Positions 1-4,108 of a stretch of DNA of 7,085 nt are shown here, in pieces. The translations under genes and the position numbers were made by a program. Position 1 is the stretch's first letter. The number at the start of each line of letters is the position of its first letter. Under the pieces are notes generated by a model that had not been told where the DNA came from, did no database searches, and saw only the letters and a program-made list of their open reading frames with translations. This DNA comes from Pedobacter sp. UBA4863 (GTDB taxonomy: Bacteria; Bacteroidota; Bacteroidia; Sphingobacteriales; Sphingobacteriaceae), in assembly GCF_002399615.1 (NCBI RefSeq), contig NZ_DHDZ01000037.1:1-7085 (forward strand), read 5' to 3'.

Positions 1-39
1 GTATCAAGACAAAGTTTATAGGCTCAGCCGGCTAACCTG

Positions 40-55
40 TACCGATTTATCGGTA
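40..55. repeat. Short perfect inverted repeat
   Basis: TACCGAT and ATCGGTA are perfect reverse complements separated by TT, so a hairpin of 6-7 bp is possible. An 8-bp palindrome, AGCCGGCT, lies just before it at 26-33. Neither strand has a T-run right after the stem, so this is not a good intrinsic terminator. Its function is unknown. Confidence 0.45.
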
Positions 56-71
56 TGAGTGGAAAAAAAAT

Positions 72-99
72 GAGATTGCTTCGTAAACTCGCAAAGACG
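72..99. repeat. Degraded REP-like repeat unit
   Basis: The sequence reads GAGATTGCTTCGTAAACTCG followed by CAAAGACG. It resembles the dispersed bacterial repeat with arms of the type AGATTGCTTCGT...CTCGCAATGACG, in which TTGC and GCAA face each other. The central part is shortened and the second arm has AAAGACG where AATGACG would be expected, so this looks like a decayed copy. The match is from memory of that repeat type; copy number in the genome cannot be judged here. Confidence 0.45.
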
Positions 100-121
100 G
101 TTTGATGAACGCCACCAATCC

Positions 122-156
122 TTGCTCTTTGCTCCTTGTTCTTTGCTCTTTGCTCC
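122..156. repeat. Tandem heptamer repeat, five units
   Basis: Five consecutive 7-base units run TTGCTCT, TTGCTCC, TTGTTCT, TTGCTCT, TTGCTCC. Units 1 and 4 are identical, as are units 2 and 5, and the only other change is C to T in unit 3. No reading frame of recognised function spans it. It abuts the tetramer repeat at 157 with no gap. Confidence 0.85.
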
Positions 157-172
157 AACCAACCAACCAACC
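157..172. repeat. AACC tetramer repeat, four units
   Basis: Four perfect AACC units directly follow the heptamer array. A short perfect tetramer run can change length by slippage, but no gene or promoter is close enough to suggest phase variation. Confidence 0.85.
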
Positions 173-183
173 CTTTAGCCAGC

Positions 184-227
184 GACGGAGGACCGACGGA
201 GGACCGACGATAGACCGACGGTGAACC
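184..227. repeat. Tandem 11-mer repeat, four units
   Basis: Four consecutive 11-base units run GACGGAGGACC, GACGGAGGACC, GACGATAGACC, GACGGTGAACC. The first two are identical; the last two differ from them at two or three positions each and keep the GACG start and ACC end. The array begins 12 bases after the AACC run, so three tandem repeats of different period lie within 106 bases. Confidence 0.85.
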
Positions 228-372
228 AGCATACCTCAAACGACAAACACGACAAAAACCGACAGATGCGCCATTTTGCAAGTTCTATTGCCAAACCAGA
301 CCTATATTAGAGGTGCCAACAAACTTGTCTAAAAGATGCTTTTTACACGAGAATAAGAAAACCTCAAAACAC

Positions 373-410
373 AAAAAAGGCCCTTAAACAACTGTTTAAG
401 GGCCTTTTTT
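373..410 (-). terminator. Intrinsic terminator of the tRNA-Ala gene
   Basis: A perfect 17-bp stem (373-389 with 394-410) closes on a 4-base loop. Its core is GGCCCTTAAAC paired with GTTTAAGGGCC, and the outer six pairs are A:T. On the minus strand the arm ends in TTTTTT, starting 8 bases past the tRNA 3' end. Because the outer arms are A6 and T6, the hairpin is symmetric and could also stop plus-strand transcription. Nothing on the plus strand upstream obviously needs it. Confidence 0.93.
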
Positions 411-417
411 ATGAATG

Positions 418-491
418 TGGAGAATGCCGGATTCGAACCGGCCACCTCTTGCCTGCCAGGCAAGCGCTCTAGCCAAATGAGCTAATCCCCC
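418..491 (-). tRNA. tRNA-Ala, anticodon GGC
   Basis: On the minus strand the sequence folds into a full cloverleaf. The acceptor GGGGGAT pairs with ATTCTCC, including the G3:U70 wobble that alanyl-tRNA synthetase recognises. The D arm is GCTC/GAGC, the anticodon stem CTTGC/GCAAG encloses loop CTGGCAG, and the T arm is GCCGG-TTCGAAT-CCGGC. Loop positions 34-36 are GGC, which reads the alanine codon GCC. The discriminator base is A73. The following bases are CAT, so the CCA end is not encoded and must be added after transcription. It has a promoter just upstream and a strong terminator just downstream, so it is a single-gene unit. Confidence 0.96.
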
Positions 492-501
492 ATGTGGGAG
501 G

Positions 502-531
502 CAAAAGTAAGTATTTTTAGTAATTATGCAA
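502..531 (-). promoter_or_regulatory. Bacteroidota-type promoter of tRNA-Ala
   Basis: Read on the minus strand, TACTTTTG (509-502) matches the Bacteroidota -7 box TAnnTTTG at every fixed position. A TTG at 531-529 lies 19 bases upstream, a spacing typical of the -33 element. Transcription would begin a few bases before the mature tRNA 5' end at 491. The promoter sits about 10 bases past the terminator of the upstream gene block, so the tRNA is transcribed independently. Confidence 0.75.
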
Positions 532-540
532 GTATTAAAT

Positions 541-569
541 AAAAAAAGGGAAGACTTTACAGCCCTCCC
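541..569 (-). terminator. Probable intrinsic terminator after the surE-lpxB gene block
   Basis: On the minus strand GGGAGG (569-564) pairs with CTTCCC (553-548) through six pairs, one of them G:U, around a 10-base loop. Seven T residues (547-541) follow at once. It lies about 120 bases past the stop codon of the last gene in the block. The stem is short and the loop is large, so efficiency is uncertain. Confidence 0.65.
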
Positions 570-688
570 AAACACAATAACATAGTTAAGCGGAGAATAG
601 ACAAACGTATCTTTTTGACTTAACCTAAATTTATCCAAAACTACACCTGCGCAGTTTAGTTCACAATACCTAGAAATGTGTATTTTTA

Positions 689-1333
689 TTATTTTGTATA
701 AGGAAAATTCCTCGATACCTTTCTCATCATTCTTTCAACAAGGACGTCTGATGATGATAGTACATTATCGTCCATACTTTTGTAAAATCTCCAAAGTAAA
801 TTTCCTTTTTCTCCTTCGTTGATTACAAGCGTTAAAGCCCCTGTACCTGTTTTTGAACCAATTCCACCAAATAAGACAGTTGTAGCAATTGCTCCCGCTT
901 CCGACCTTGACTGTTCGGTTTCAAACTGCCCGCCTATAACCGCGTCCACTCCTAATATCTTAGCAATTTCATCTTTAGTCGTTTCCCCTAGTTTATCAAA
1001 AACACCTGCTTTTTTTAGTAATATGTTTGTTTTTTCTACATCTTGAAATTCAACAGTATAGTTAGAAGCTTTTCTTAACAGAAAAGTGTACATACTAGAT
1101 TGGATTGAAGTAGATAAAGCCTTCTCTTGTTCTTTATTAGCTTCTGCACTAAAATTCTTAGGTTGTTTTTTGTAAGAAATCCTTGTATTAAAAGGCAAAA
1201 TTGCCACAATTTTGTGCTTAGTAATTTCCGTTTTAAGATTTGGGCTTTCAAATACTTGTTTACTTCCTTCGAATTGAGCGTTTGCGGCCATAGAAATAGC
1301 TACAAATAGCGTTAGTAAGACTGTTTTTTTCAT
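689..1333 (-). CDS. Secreted protein of unknown function, CsgG/TolB-N-like start
   Basis: The protein has 214 residues counted from the ATG at 1333. An ATG nine codons upstream (1360) is in frame, but the inner start gives an ideal signal peptide: MKK, a hydrophobic stretch (residues 4-17), and ANA at 17-19 before Q20. No lipobox cysteine is present, so it should be a soluble periplasmic or exported protein. After the signal, IVAILPF (42-48) resembles the first strand of TolB N-terminal and CsgG/LpoB-type folds. Further on, a VEFQDVEKTN segment and GVDAVIGGQFE (about 128-138) resemble the later strands of those folds, where a paralogue-like 'G-D-hydrophobic-hydrophobic-G' motif is usual. A glycine-rich, alanine-rich stretch (about 146-166) follows, then GNLLWRF and a basic C-terminal helix ending FPY. 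The family assignment is an inference from motifs; its exact role is unknown. It lies 56 bases after lpxB on the same strand and precedes a terminator, so it probably ends that operon. I saw no clear promoter of its own. Confidence 0.85.
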   Translation of the reverse strand: MKKTVLLTLFVAISMAANAQFEGSKQVFESPNLKTEITKHKIVAILPFNTRISYKKQPKNFSAEANKEQEKALSTSIQSSMYTFLLRKASNYTVEFQDVEKTNILLKKAGVFDKLGETTKDEIAKILGVDAVIGGQFETEQSRSEAGAIATTVLFGGIGSKTGTGALTLVINEGEKGNLLWRFYKSMDDNVLSSSDVLVERMMRKVSRNFPYTK

Positions 1334-1377
1334 TTTTAATAGTTTATTTACTTTTTGCAATTATATCACAATTTCAG

Positions 1378-1397
1378 TCAAATAAAAATTTATTTGA
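1378..1397. repeat. AT-rich inverted repeat over the lpxB stop codon
   Basis: TCAAATAAA (1378-1386) and TTTATTTGA (1389-1397) are perfect reverse complements with two bases between them. The lpxB TAA at 1392-1390 falls inside. The stem is entirely weak pairs apart from one G:C, and no T-run follows on the minus strand, so it is unlikely to stop transcription. It could form a weak RNA hairpin in the lpxB to downstream-gene junction. Confidence 0.4.
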
Positions 1398-2493
1398 AAT
1401 ATAAATTAATCAGCTTCGCCGTTTTTTCTGATGCACCAGCTTGCCCCATAAGCTGATGTAATTCCTGGTAATCATCTAACAACTGTTTTCTTCTATCGCC
1501 CGAAACAATAAGTTTTAACTCTTCTGTTATTTTCTCTTTTGTGCAATCCTGCTGAATAAGTTCCGTAACAATTTTCCTATCCACTATCAGATTTACAAGA
1601 GAGATAAATCGGATTTTCACCAACAATCTTGCAACAGCGATTGAAATTGCCCCGCCTTTATAAACCACCACTTGCGGCACTTTAAACAATGCCGTTTCGA
1701 GTGTTGCTGTACCAGAAGCTACCAATGCAGCATGGGCATGGTAAAGCAAATCGTAGGTTTGGTTAAATACCAAGGCAGCCTTGCTTTGTCCAATAAATTG
1801 CTGGTAATAAGCAGCATTAAACGTGGGCGCTGCCGCAATAACAAACTGATACGAATCAAAGGCATCGGCTATGCTCAACATTACAGGCAGTAAGCGTTCT
1901 ATTTCTTGCTTTCTGCTTCCTGGTAAAAGTGCTATAATAGGTTTTTCGCCTAATTGATTCTCTTTTGTAAACTGTTGGTTGGGTACAAACTGTGAAATCT
2001 CATCTAACAATGGATTACCCACATAATCTACCTCCATGCCCCAGTCTTTGTAGAAAGCTACTTCGAAAGGCAAAATGCAAAACAGGTGATCTACAATTTG
2101 TTTTATTTTTAGCACACGCTTTTGGTTCCAAGCCCAAACTTTTGGCGAGATATAATAGCAAACTTTAATGCCATGCTGCTTGGCAAATTGCGCAATCTTT
2201 AAATTAAAGCCAGGAAAATCTATGAGAACCAACACATCTGGCCCATAAGCCAATACATCTGCCTTGCATGATTTTAAATTTCGCAGAACTGTACGCAGGT
2301 TAAGCACTACTTCGGTAAAGCCCATAAAAGCCATTTCGGCATAGTGTTTTACCAATTCGCCTCCCTCAGCTTGCATTTTATCGCCACCAAAATACCTGAA
2401 GTTAGCTTCAGCATCTTCAACTTTAAGGGCCTTCATCAAATTTGCGCCATGCAAATCTCCCGAAGCCTCTCCTGCTATTAAATAGTATTTCAT
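1390..2493 (-). CDS. lpxB: Lipid-A-disaccharide synthase LpxB
   Basis: LpxB is a membrane-associated glycosyltransferase (family GT19). It joins UDP-2,3-diacylglucosamine to lipid X, forming the tetra-acylated disaccharide 1-phosphate of lipid A, on the cytoplasmic face of the inner membrane. At 367 residues it is close to the usual size (about 380). The N-terminus has the family signature GEASGDLHGA (8-17). Other conserved stretches are IDFPGFN (91-97), YYISPKVWAW (113-122), LPFE (141-144), VGNPL (158-162), PGSRKQEI (191-198) and SGTATLE (260-266). D92 and R194 probably match the acidic and arginine residues known to be needed in other LpxB enzymes; this alignment is by eye. The ATG at 2493 follows an A-run with no Shine-Dalgarno sequence, as is normal in this phylum. 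It lies 125 bases after the small membrane-protein gene and downstream of surE; no clear -7 box occurs in that spacer, so transcription from upstream is likely. Confidence 0.97.
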   Translation of the reverse strand: MKYYLIAGEASGDLHGANLMKALKVEDAEANFRYFGGDKMQAEGGELVKHYAEMAFMGFTEVVLNLRTVLRNLKSCKADVLAYGPDVLVLIDFPGFNLKIAQFAKQHGIKVCYYISPKVWAWNQKRVLKIKQIVDHLFCILPFEVAFYKDWGMEVDYVGNPLLDEISQFVPNQQFTKENQLGEKPIIALLPGSRKQEIERLLPVMLSIADAFDSYQFVIAAAPTFNAAYYQQFIGQSKAALVFNQTYDLLYHAHAALVASGTATLETALFKVPQVVVYKGGAISIAVARLLVKIRFISLVNLIVDRKIVTELIQQDCTKEKITEELKLIVSGDRRKQLLDDYQELHQLMGQAGASEKTAKLINLYFK

Positions 2494-2506
2494 TTTTTTT
2501 GGATAT

Positions 2507-2534
2507 GAGTATTAAGTTTCGAGTATCAAGATTG
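2507..2534. repeat. Degenerate 14-base direct repeat
   Basis: GAGTATTAAGTTTC (2507-2520) is followed at once by GAGTATCAAGATTG (2521-2534), with 11 of 14 positions matching. The core GTATCAAGA also occurs at positions 1-9 of the window. It lies in the spacer between the small membrane-protein gene and lpxB, close upstream of the lpxB start. Confidence 0.6.
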
Positions 2535-2564
2535 CATGGGGCATTGAGCAAAGAGATTTCTGCA

Positions 2565-2612
2565 CAAACAACTTTTCAACCTTACAACGTTCCAACATCT
2601 AACTTCGCAACT
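2565..2612. repeat. Degenerate octamer array in the spacer before lpxB
   Basis: Read on the plus strand the units are CAAACAAC, TTTTCAAC, CTTACAAC, GTTCCAAC, then the looser ATCTAACT and TCGCAACT. The first four all end in CAAC and keep a strict 8-base period while the other four bases vary. In the operon transcript this reads as successive GTTG-led words. The array starts just past the stop codon of the 93-residue protein. It has no coding potential that I recognise. Confidence 0.6.
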
Positions 2613-2618
2613 CCTCTC

Positions 2619-2900
2619 TCAAATCTCCTGCATTATTTTATAAAAGAAAAAAGCAAAAGCACACAAAAAAGTAGCACTTACAACTCCTCTCGAAACATTT
2701 TCTTTGTTGATTTTGTTAAAGAAGCTTACCCAAGCTAAATTAACGGCCACACACCCAATTAGCAAAAGGTCTGCCTTTTTAAAAGCCGTGGTATGGTGCA
2801 TTAAATACCAAGCAATGCCCCCTAATACTAGCGGCGTGCCCAAGCCTATGCCCAAACCTACCAACACATGGTTTTTTACTGAAGAAAAAAGCTTGGCCAT
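2619..2900 (-). CDS. Small three-helix membrane protein, function unknown
   Basis: The protein has 93 residues and is almost wholly hydrophobic. Three predicted membrane segments lie at about 12-34 (glycine-rich: VGLGIGLGTPLVLGGIAWYL), 43-61 and 71-89. Short basic loops (KK at 41-42, NKINKEN at 62-68) separate segments 1-2 and 2-3. No family motif is recognised. Its ATG begins one base after the surE stop codon. An AGGA (2908-2905), inside the last surE codons, lies four bases before the start and is one of the few Shine-Dalgarno-like sites in the window, so translation is probably coupled to surE. Its place between surE and lpxB hints at an envelope-related role, but that is only context. 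An inner-membrane location is likely, as no signal peptide cleavage site follows helix 1. Confidence 0.85.
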   Translation of the reverse strand: MAKLFSSVKNHVLVGLGIGLGTPLVLGGIAWYLMHHTTAFKKADLLLIGCVAVNLAWVSFFNKINKENVSRGVVSATFLCAFAFFFYKIMQEI

Positions 2901-2901
2901 T

Positions 2902-3723
2902 TTATCCTAAATTTGTACCGTCTGCACTTGCTGTATTTTTAAACAGCGTTGGTTCTCCACTAAAACTCCAAGTATTTAATATTTGGATGGCATGGTGTGC
3001 CGTTAGGTCAAACTGCACCGGTACCACCGAAGCATAGCCATGTGCTAATGCCCAAACATCGGTATCTTCACCTTTATCGTAATTTTCGAAAATACCCGTT
3101 AACCAATAATAAGGTCTTTTATAAGGATCTTGGCGCTCTTCAAAATCTTCAGCCCATTTGGCATTGGCTTGCCTGCAAATCTTTATGCCTTTAATACCGT
3201 CTCCCTTAGGGAAATTAACATTGAGCAAGGTGCCATTTGGCAAACCATTAGCCAAAACTTGTTCCGTAATTTGCTTGATATATTTCTTGCAGTGCGAAAA
3301 ATCTGCATCTTGGGCAAAATCATCCATAGAAAAACCAATAGAAGGAATTTTCTCAATAGCGCCCTCTACCGCAGCAGACATGGTGCCCGAATAAATCACA
3401 TTAATGGAATTGTTGAGGCCGTGGTTAATTCCAGAAACACATAAATCTGGCTTTTTGCCTTTAAAAACCTTATTTACTGCCAATTTCACACAGTCAACAG
3501 GCGTACCAGAACACTTGTACATTTCAATTGGCGGATACAGATCTACCTTATCAAAACGTAAAGGTTTACCAATAGTGATGGCATGTCCCATTCCCGATTG
3601 TGGCCCATCTGGTGCCACCACAGTTACATTTCCTATTTCACTCATCACCTCAATCAGTGCTTTAATGCCTGTTGCGGTAATGCCATCGTCGTTAACTACT
3701 AATATTGAGGGTTTAGTTTTCAT
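2902..3723 (-). CDS. surE: 5'-nucleotidase / stationary-phase survival protein SurE
   Basis: SurE is a cytoplasmic, divalent-metal-dependent phosphatase that removes the phosphate from nucleoside 5'- and 3'-monophosphates, and in some species from short polyphosphate. The 273 residues are slightly more than the E. coli enzyme (about 250). The family's N-terminal block ILVVNDDG (7-14) supplies the metal-binding aspartates D12 and D13. S43 in PDGPQSGMGHAIT and N100 in SGINHGLN are the other expected ligands. SGTPVDCV (72-79) and YSGTMSAAVEGA, typical of the Rossmann-like core, are also present, and the C-terminal dimerisation region appears complete. The ATG at 3723 lies immediately before the NDDG block, leaving no room for another start. 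A promoter-like sequence lies upstream at 3813-3840. surE is the first gene of the minus-strand block and sits one base before the next gene. Its adjacency to lpxB recurs in this phylum, to my knowledge. Confidence 0.97.
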   Translation of the reverse strand: MKTKPSILVVNDDGITATGIKALIEVMSEIGNVTVVAPDGPQSGMGHAITIGKPLRFDKVDLYPPIEMYKCSGTPVDCVKLAVNKVFKGKKPDLCVSGINHGLNNSINVIYSGTMSAAVEGAIEKIPSIGFSMDDFAQDADFSHCKKYIKQITEQVLANGLPNGTLLNVNFPKGDGIKGIKICRQANAKWAEDFEERQDPYKRPYYWLTGIFENYDKGEDTDVWALAHGYASVVPVQFDLTAHHAIQILNTWSFSGEPTLFKNTASADGTNLG

Positions 3724-3812
3724 CTGGGATTAAAAATTATTTTCATTTGCGATAAAGCAATCGTGATTTAGGTAATAACATTAAGAGAAAAACCACGACG
3801 ACTTCGATTTAC

Positions 3813-3840
3813 CAAAAATACAAGATTTTATGCTAATCAA
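3813..3840 (-). promoter_or_regulatory. Putative promoter of surE and the downstream genes
   Basis: On the minus strand TATTTTTG (3820-3813) matches all fixed positions of the Bacteroidota -7 box TAnnTTTG. A TTG at 3840-3838 lies 17 bases upstream, slightly short of the common 19 but within the range seen in this phylum. Transcription would start near 3806, giving a leader of about 80 bases. The assignment rests on consensus only. Confidence 0.5.
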
Positions 3841-3922
3841 CCTAATTGCTGTTTTTAAATAGCACCCTATAGTTTAAATAAAAGGAACAGTTTAAAAACG
3901 ACATCAACATTTTACATATCGA

Positions 3923-4033
3923 GTTTGGTGGGGCACCAAACGCTAGCCCTAATCTAACACCCATTTTACAGGTTGTGTTTGGCGCCCCTGCCAAACTTAG
4001 CCCGAAGCCGATAGACGGTGCCCTGGCCGTCTA
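3923..4033. repeat. GC-rich array of three related hairpins
   Basis: Three inverted repeats lie in 111 bases. Hairpin A (3923-3941) has GTTTGGTG/CACCAAAC arms around GGG. Hairpin B (3977-3996) has GTTTGGC/GCCAAAC arms around GCGCCCCT's inner six bases. Hairpin C (4012-4033) has TAGACGG/CCGTCTA arms around TGCCCTGG. Reverse-complemented A, plus B and C, share the core GG-YGCCCY-CC, so A lies inverted relative to B and C. C has different arm sequences that still pair. The A loop contains GGGGC and the B loop GCCCC, which are complementary. An NheI-type palindrome GCTAGC follows A. The structure resembles REP or MITE-like DNA rather than a terminator, as no T-run follows and it sits upstream of both divergent genes. 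Confidence 0.75.
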
Positions 4034-4081
4034 GGTGTTTTCTTTGAATGAAAAATATTAAACAGTTTCTAATTGTCTTTG

Positions 4082-4089
4082 TATATTTG
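4082..4089 (+). promoter_or_regulatory. -7 box of the M16 peptidase gene
   Basis: TATATTTG matches TAnnTTTG at every fixed position. No TTG stands at the usual 17-21 base spacing upstream, so only half the promoter is clear. Transcription would begin near 4095, which is past the first in-frame ATG (4091). This favours the ATG at 4109 as the start and predicts a leader of only about 14 bases. Confidence 0.6.
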
Positions 4090-4108
4090 AATGATAACTT
4101 ATTACAAC

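Larger units (their letters stand above)
1..372. other. Gene-free intergenic region rich in short repeats
   Basis: I see no convincing gene here. The reading frames that stay open on the minus strand run through tandem simple repeats and have no recognisable domain. The stretch holds a short inverted repeat (40-55), a degraded REP-like unit (72-99) and three adjacent tandem repeats (122-227). Next comes a looser run with GACAAA-type words near 242-265, then ordinary AT-rich sequence to 372. The first nine bases, GTATCAAGA, recur exactly at 2523-2531, so the window may open inside another member of the same intergenic word family. Confidence 0.7.
3724..4108. other. Divergent intergenic region between surE and the M16 peptidase
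   Basis: This 385-base spacer separates two outward-facing transcription units and holds no credible gene. From left to right it has a surE leader of roughly 80 bases and the putative surE promoter (3813-3840). Next is an AT-rich stretch with a 9-bp inverted repeat (GTTTTTAAA at 3851-3859, TTTAAAAAC at 3891-3899). The GC-rich three-hairpin element (3923-4033) follows, then the -7 box of the peptidase gene (4082-4089). The hairpin element stands out sharply in base composition from its AT-rich flanks. Confidence 0.8.

Noticed and set aside
122..227. CRISPR array
   Set aside because: Units are 4-11 bases and contiguous, with no spacers and no cas genes nearby.
24..281. Two minus-strand reading frames (24-281 and 47-232) that could be small proteins
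   Set aside because: They are translations of the tandem repeats and flanking repeat DNA, with no signal, domain or start context. Repeat periods of 7, 4 and 11 keep frames open only by chance.
418..491. tRNA-Ala as an integration site for a genomic island
   Set aside because: No second copy of the tRNA 3' end was found in the window, and no integrase or phage gene is present. A strong terminator follows it directly.
396..638. Minus-strand reading frame of 80 codons
   Set aside because: It runs through the tRNA-Ala gene and both flanking regulatory regions. The GGLAHLARA-like translation is the familiar artefact of translating a tRNA.
1334..1389. Promoter for the 214-residue gene, from TTGACT and TATAATTG upstream of its start
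   Set aside because: TATAATTG differs from TAnnTTTG at one fixed base, and the TTGACT to TATAAT gap is only 10 bases, too short for a sigma70-type or Bacteroidota promoter.
2997..3733. Several plus-strand reading frames within surE
   Set aside because: They are antisense shadows of a clearly conserved gene, with no family match.
3851..3899. 9-bp inverted repeat GTTTTTAAA/TTTAAAAAC as an operator
   Set aside because: The arms are AT-rich in an AT-rich spacer and 31 bases apart, so chance is a sufficient explanation.
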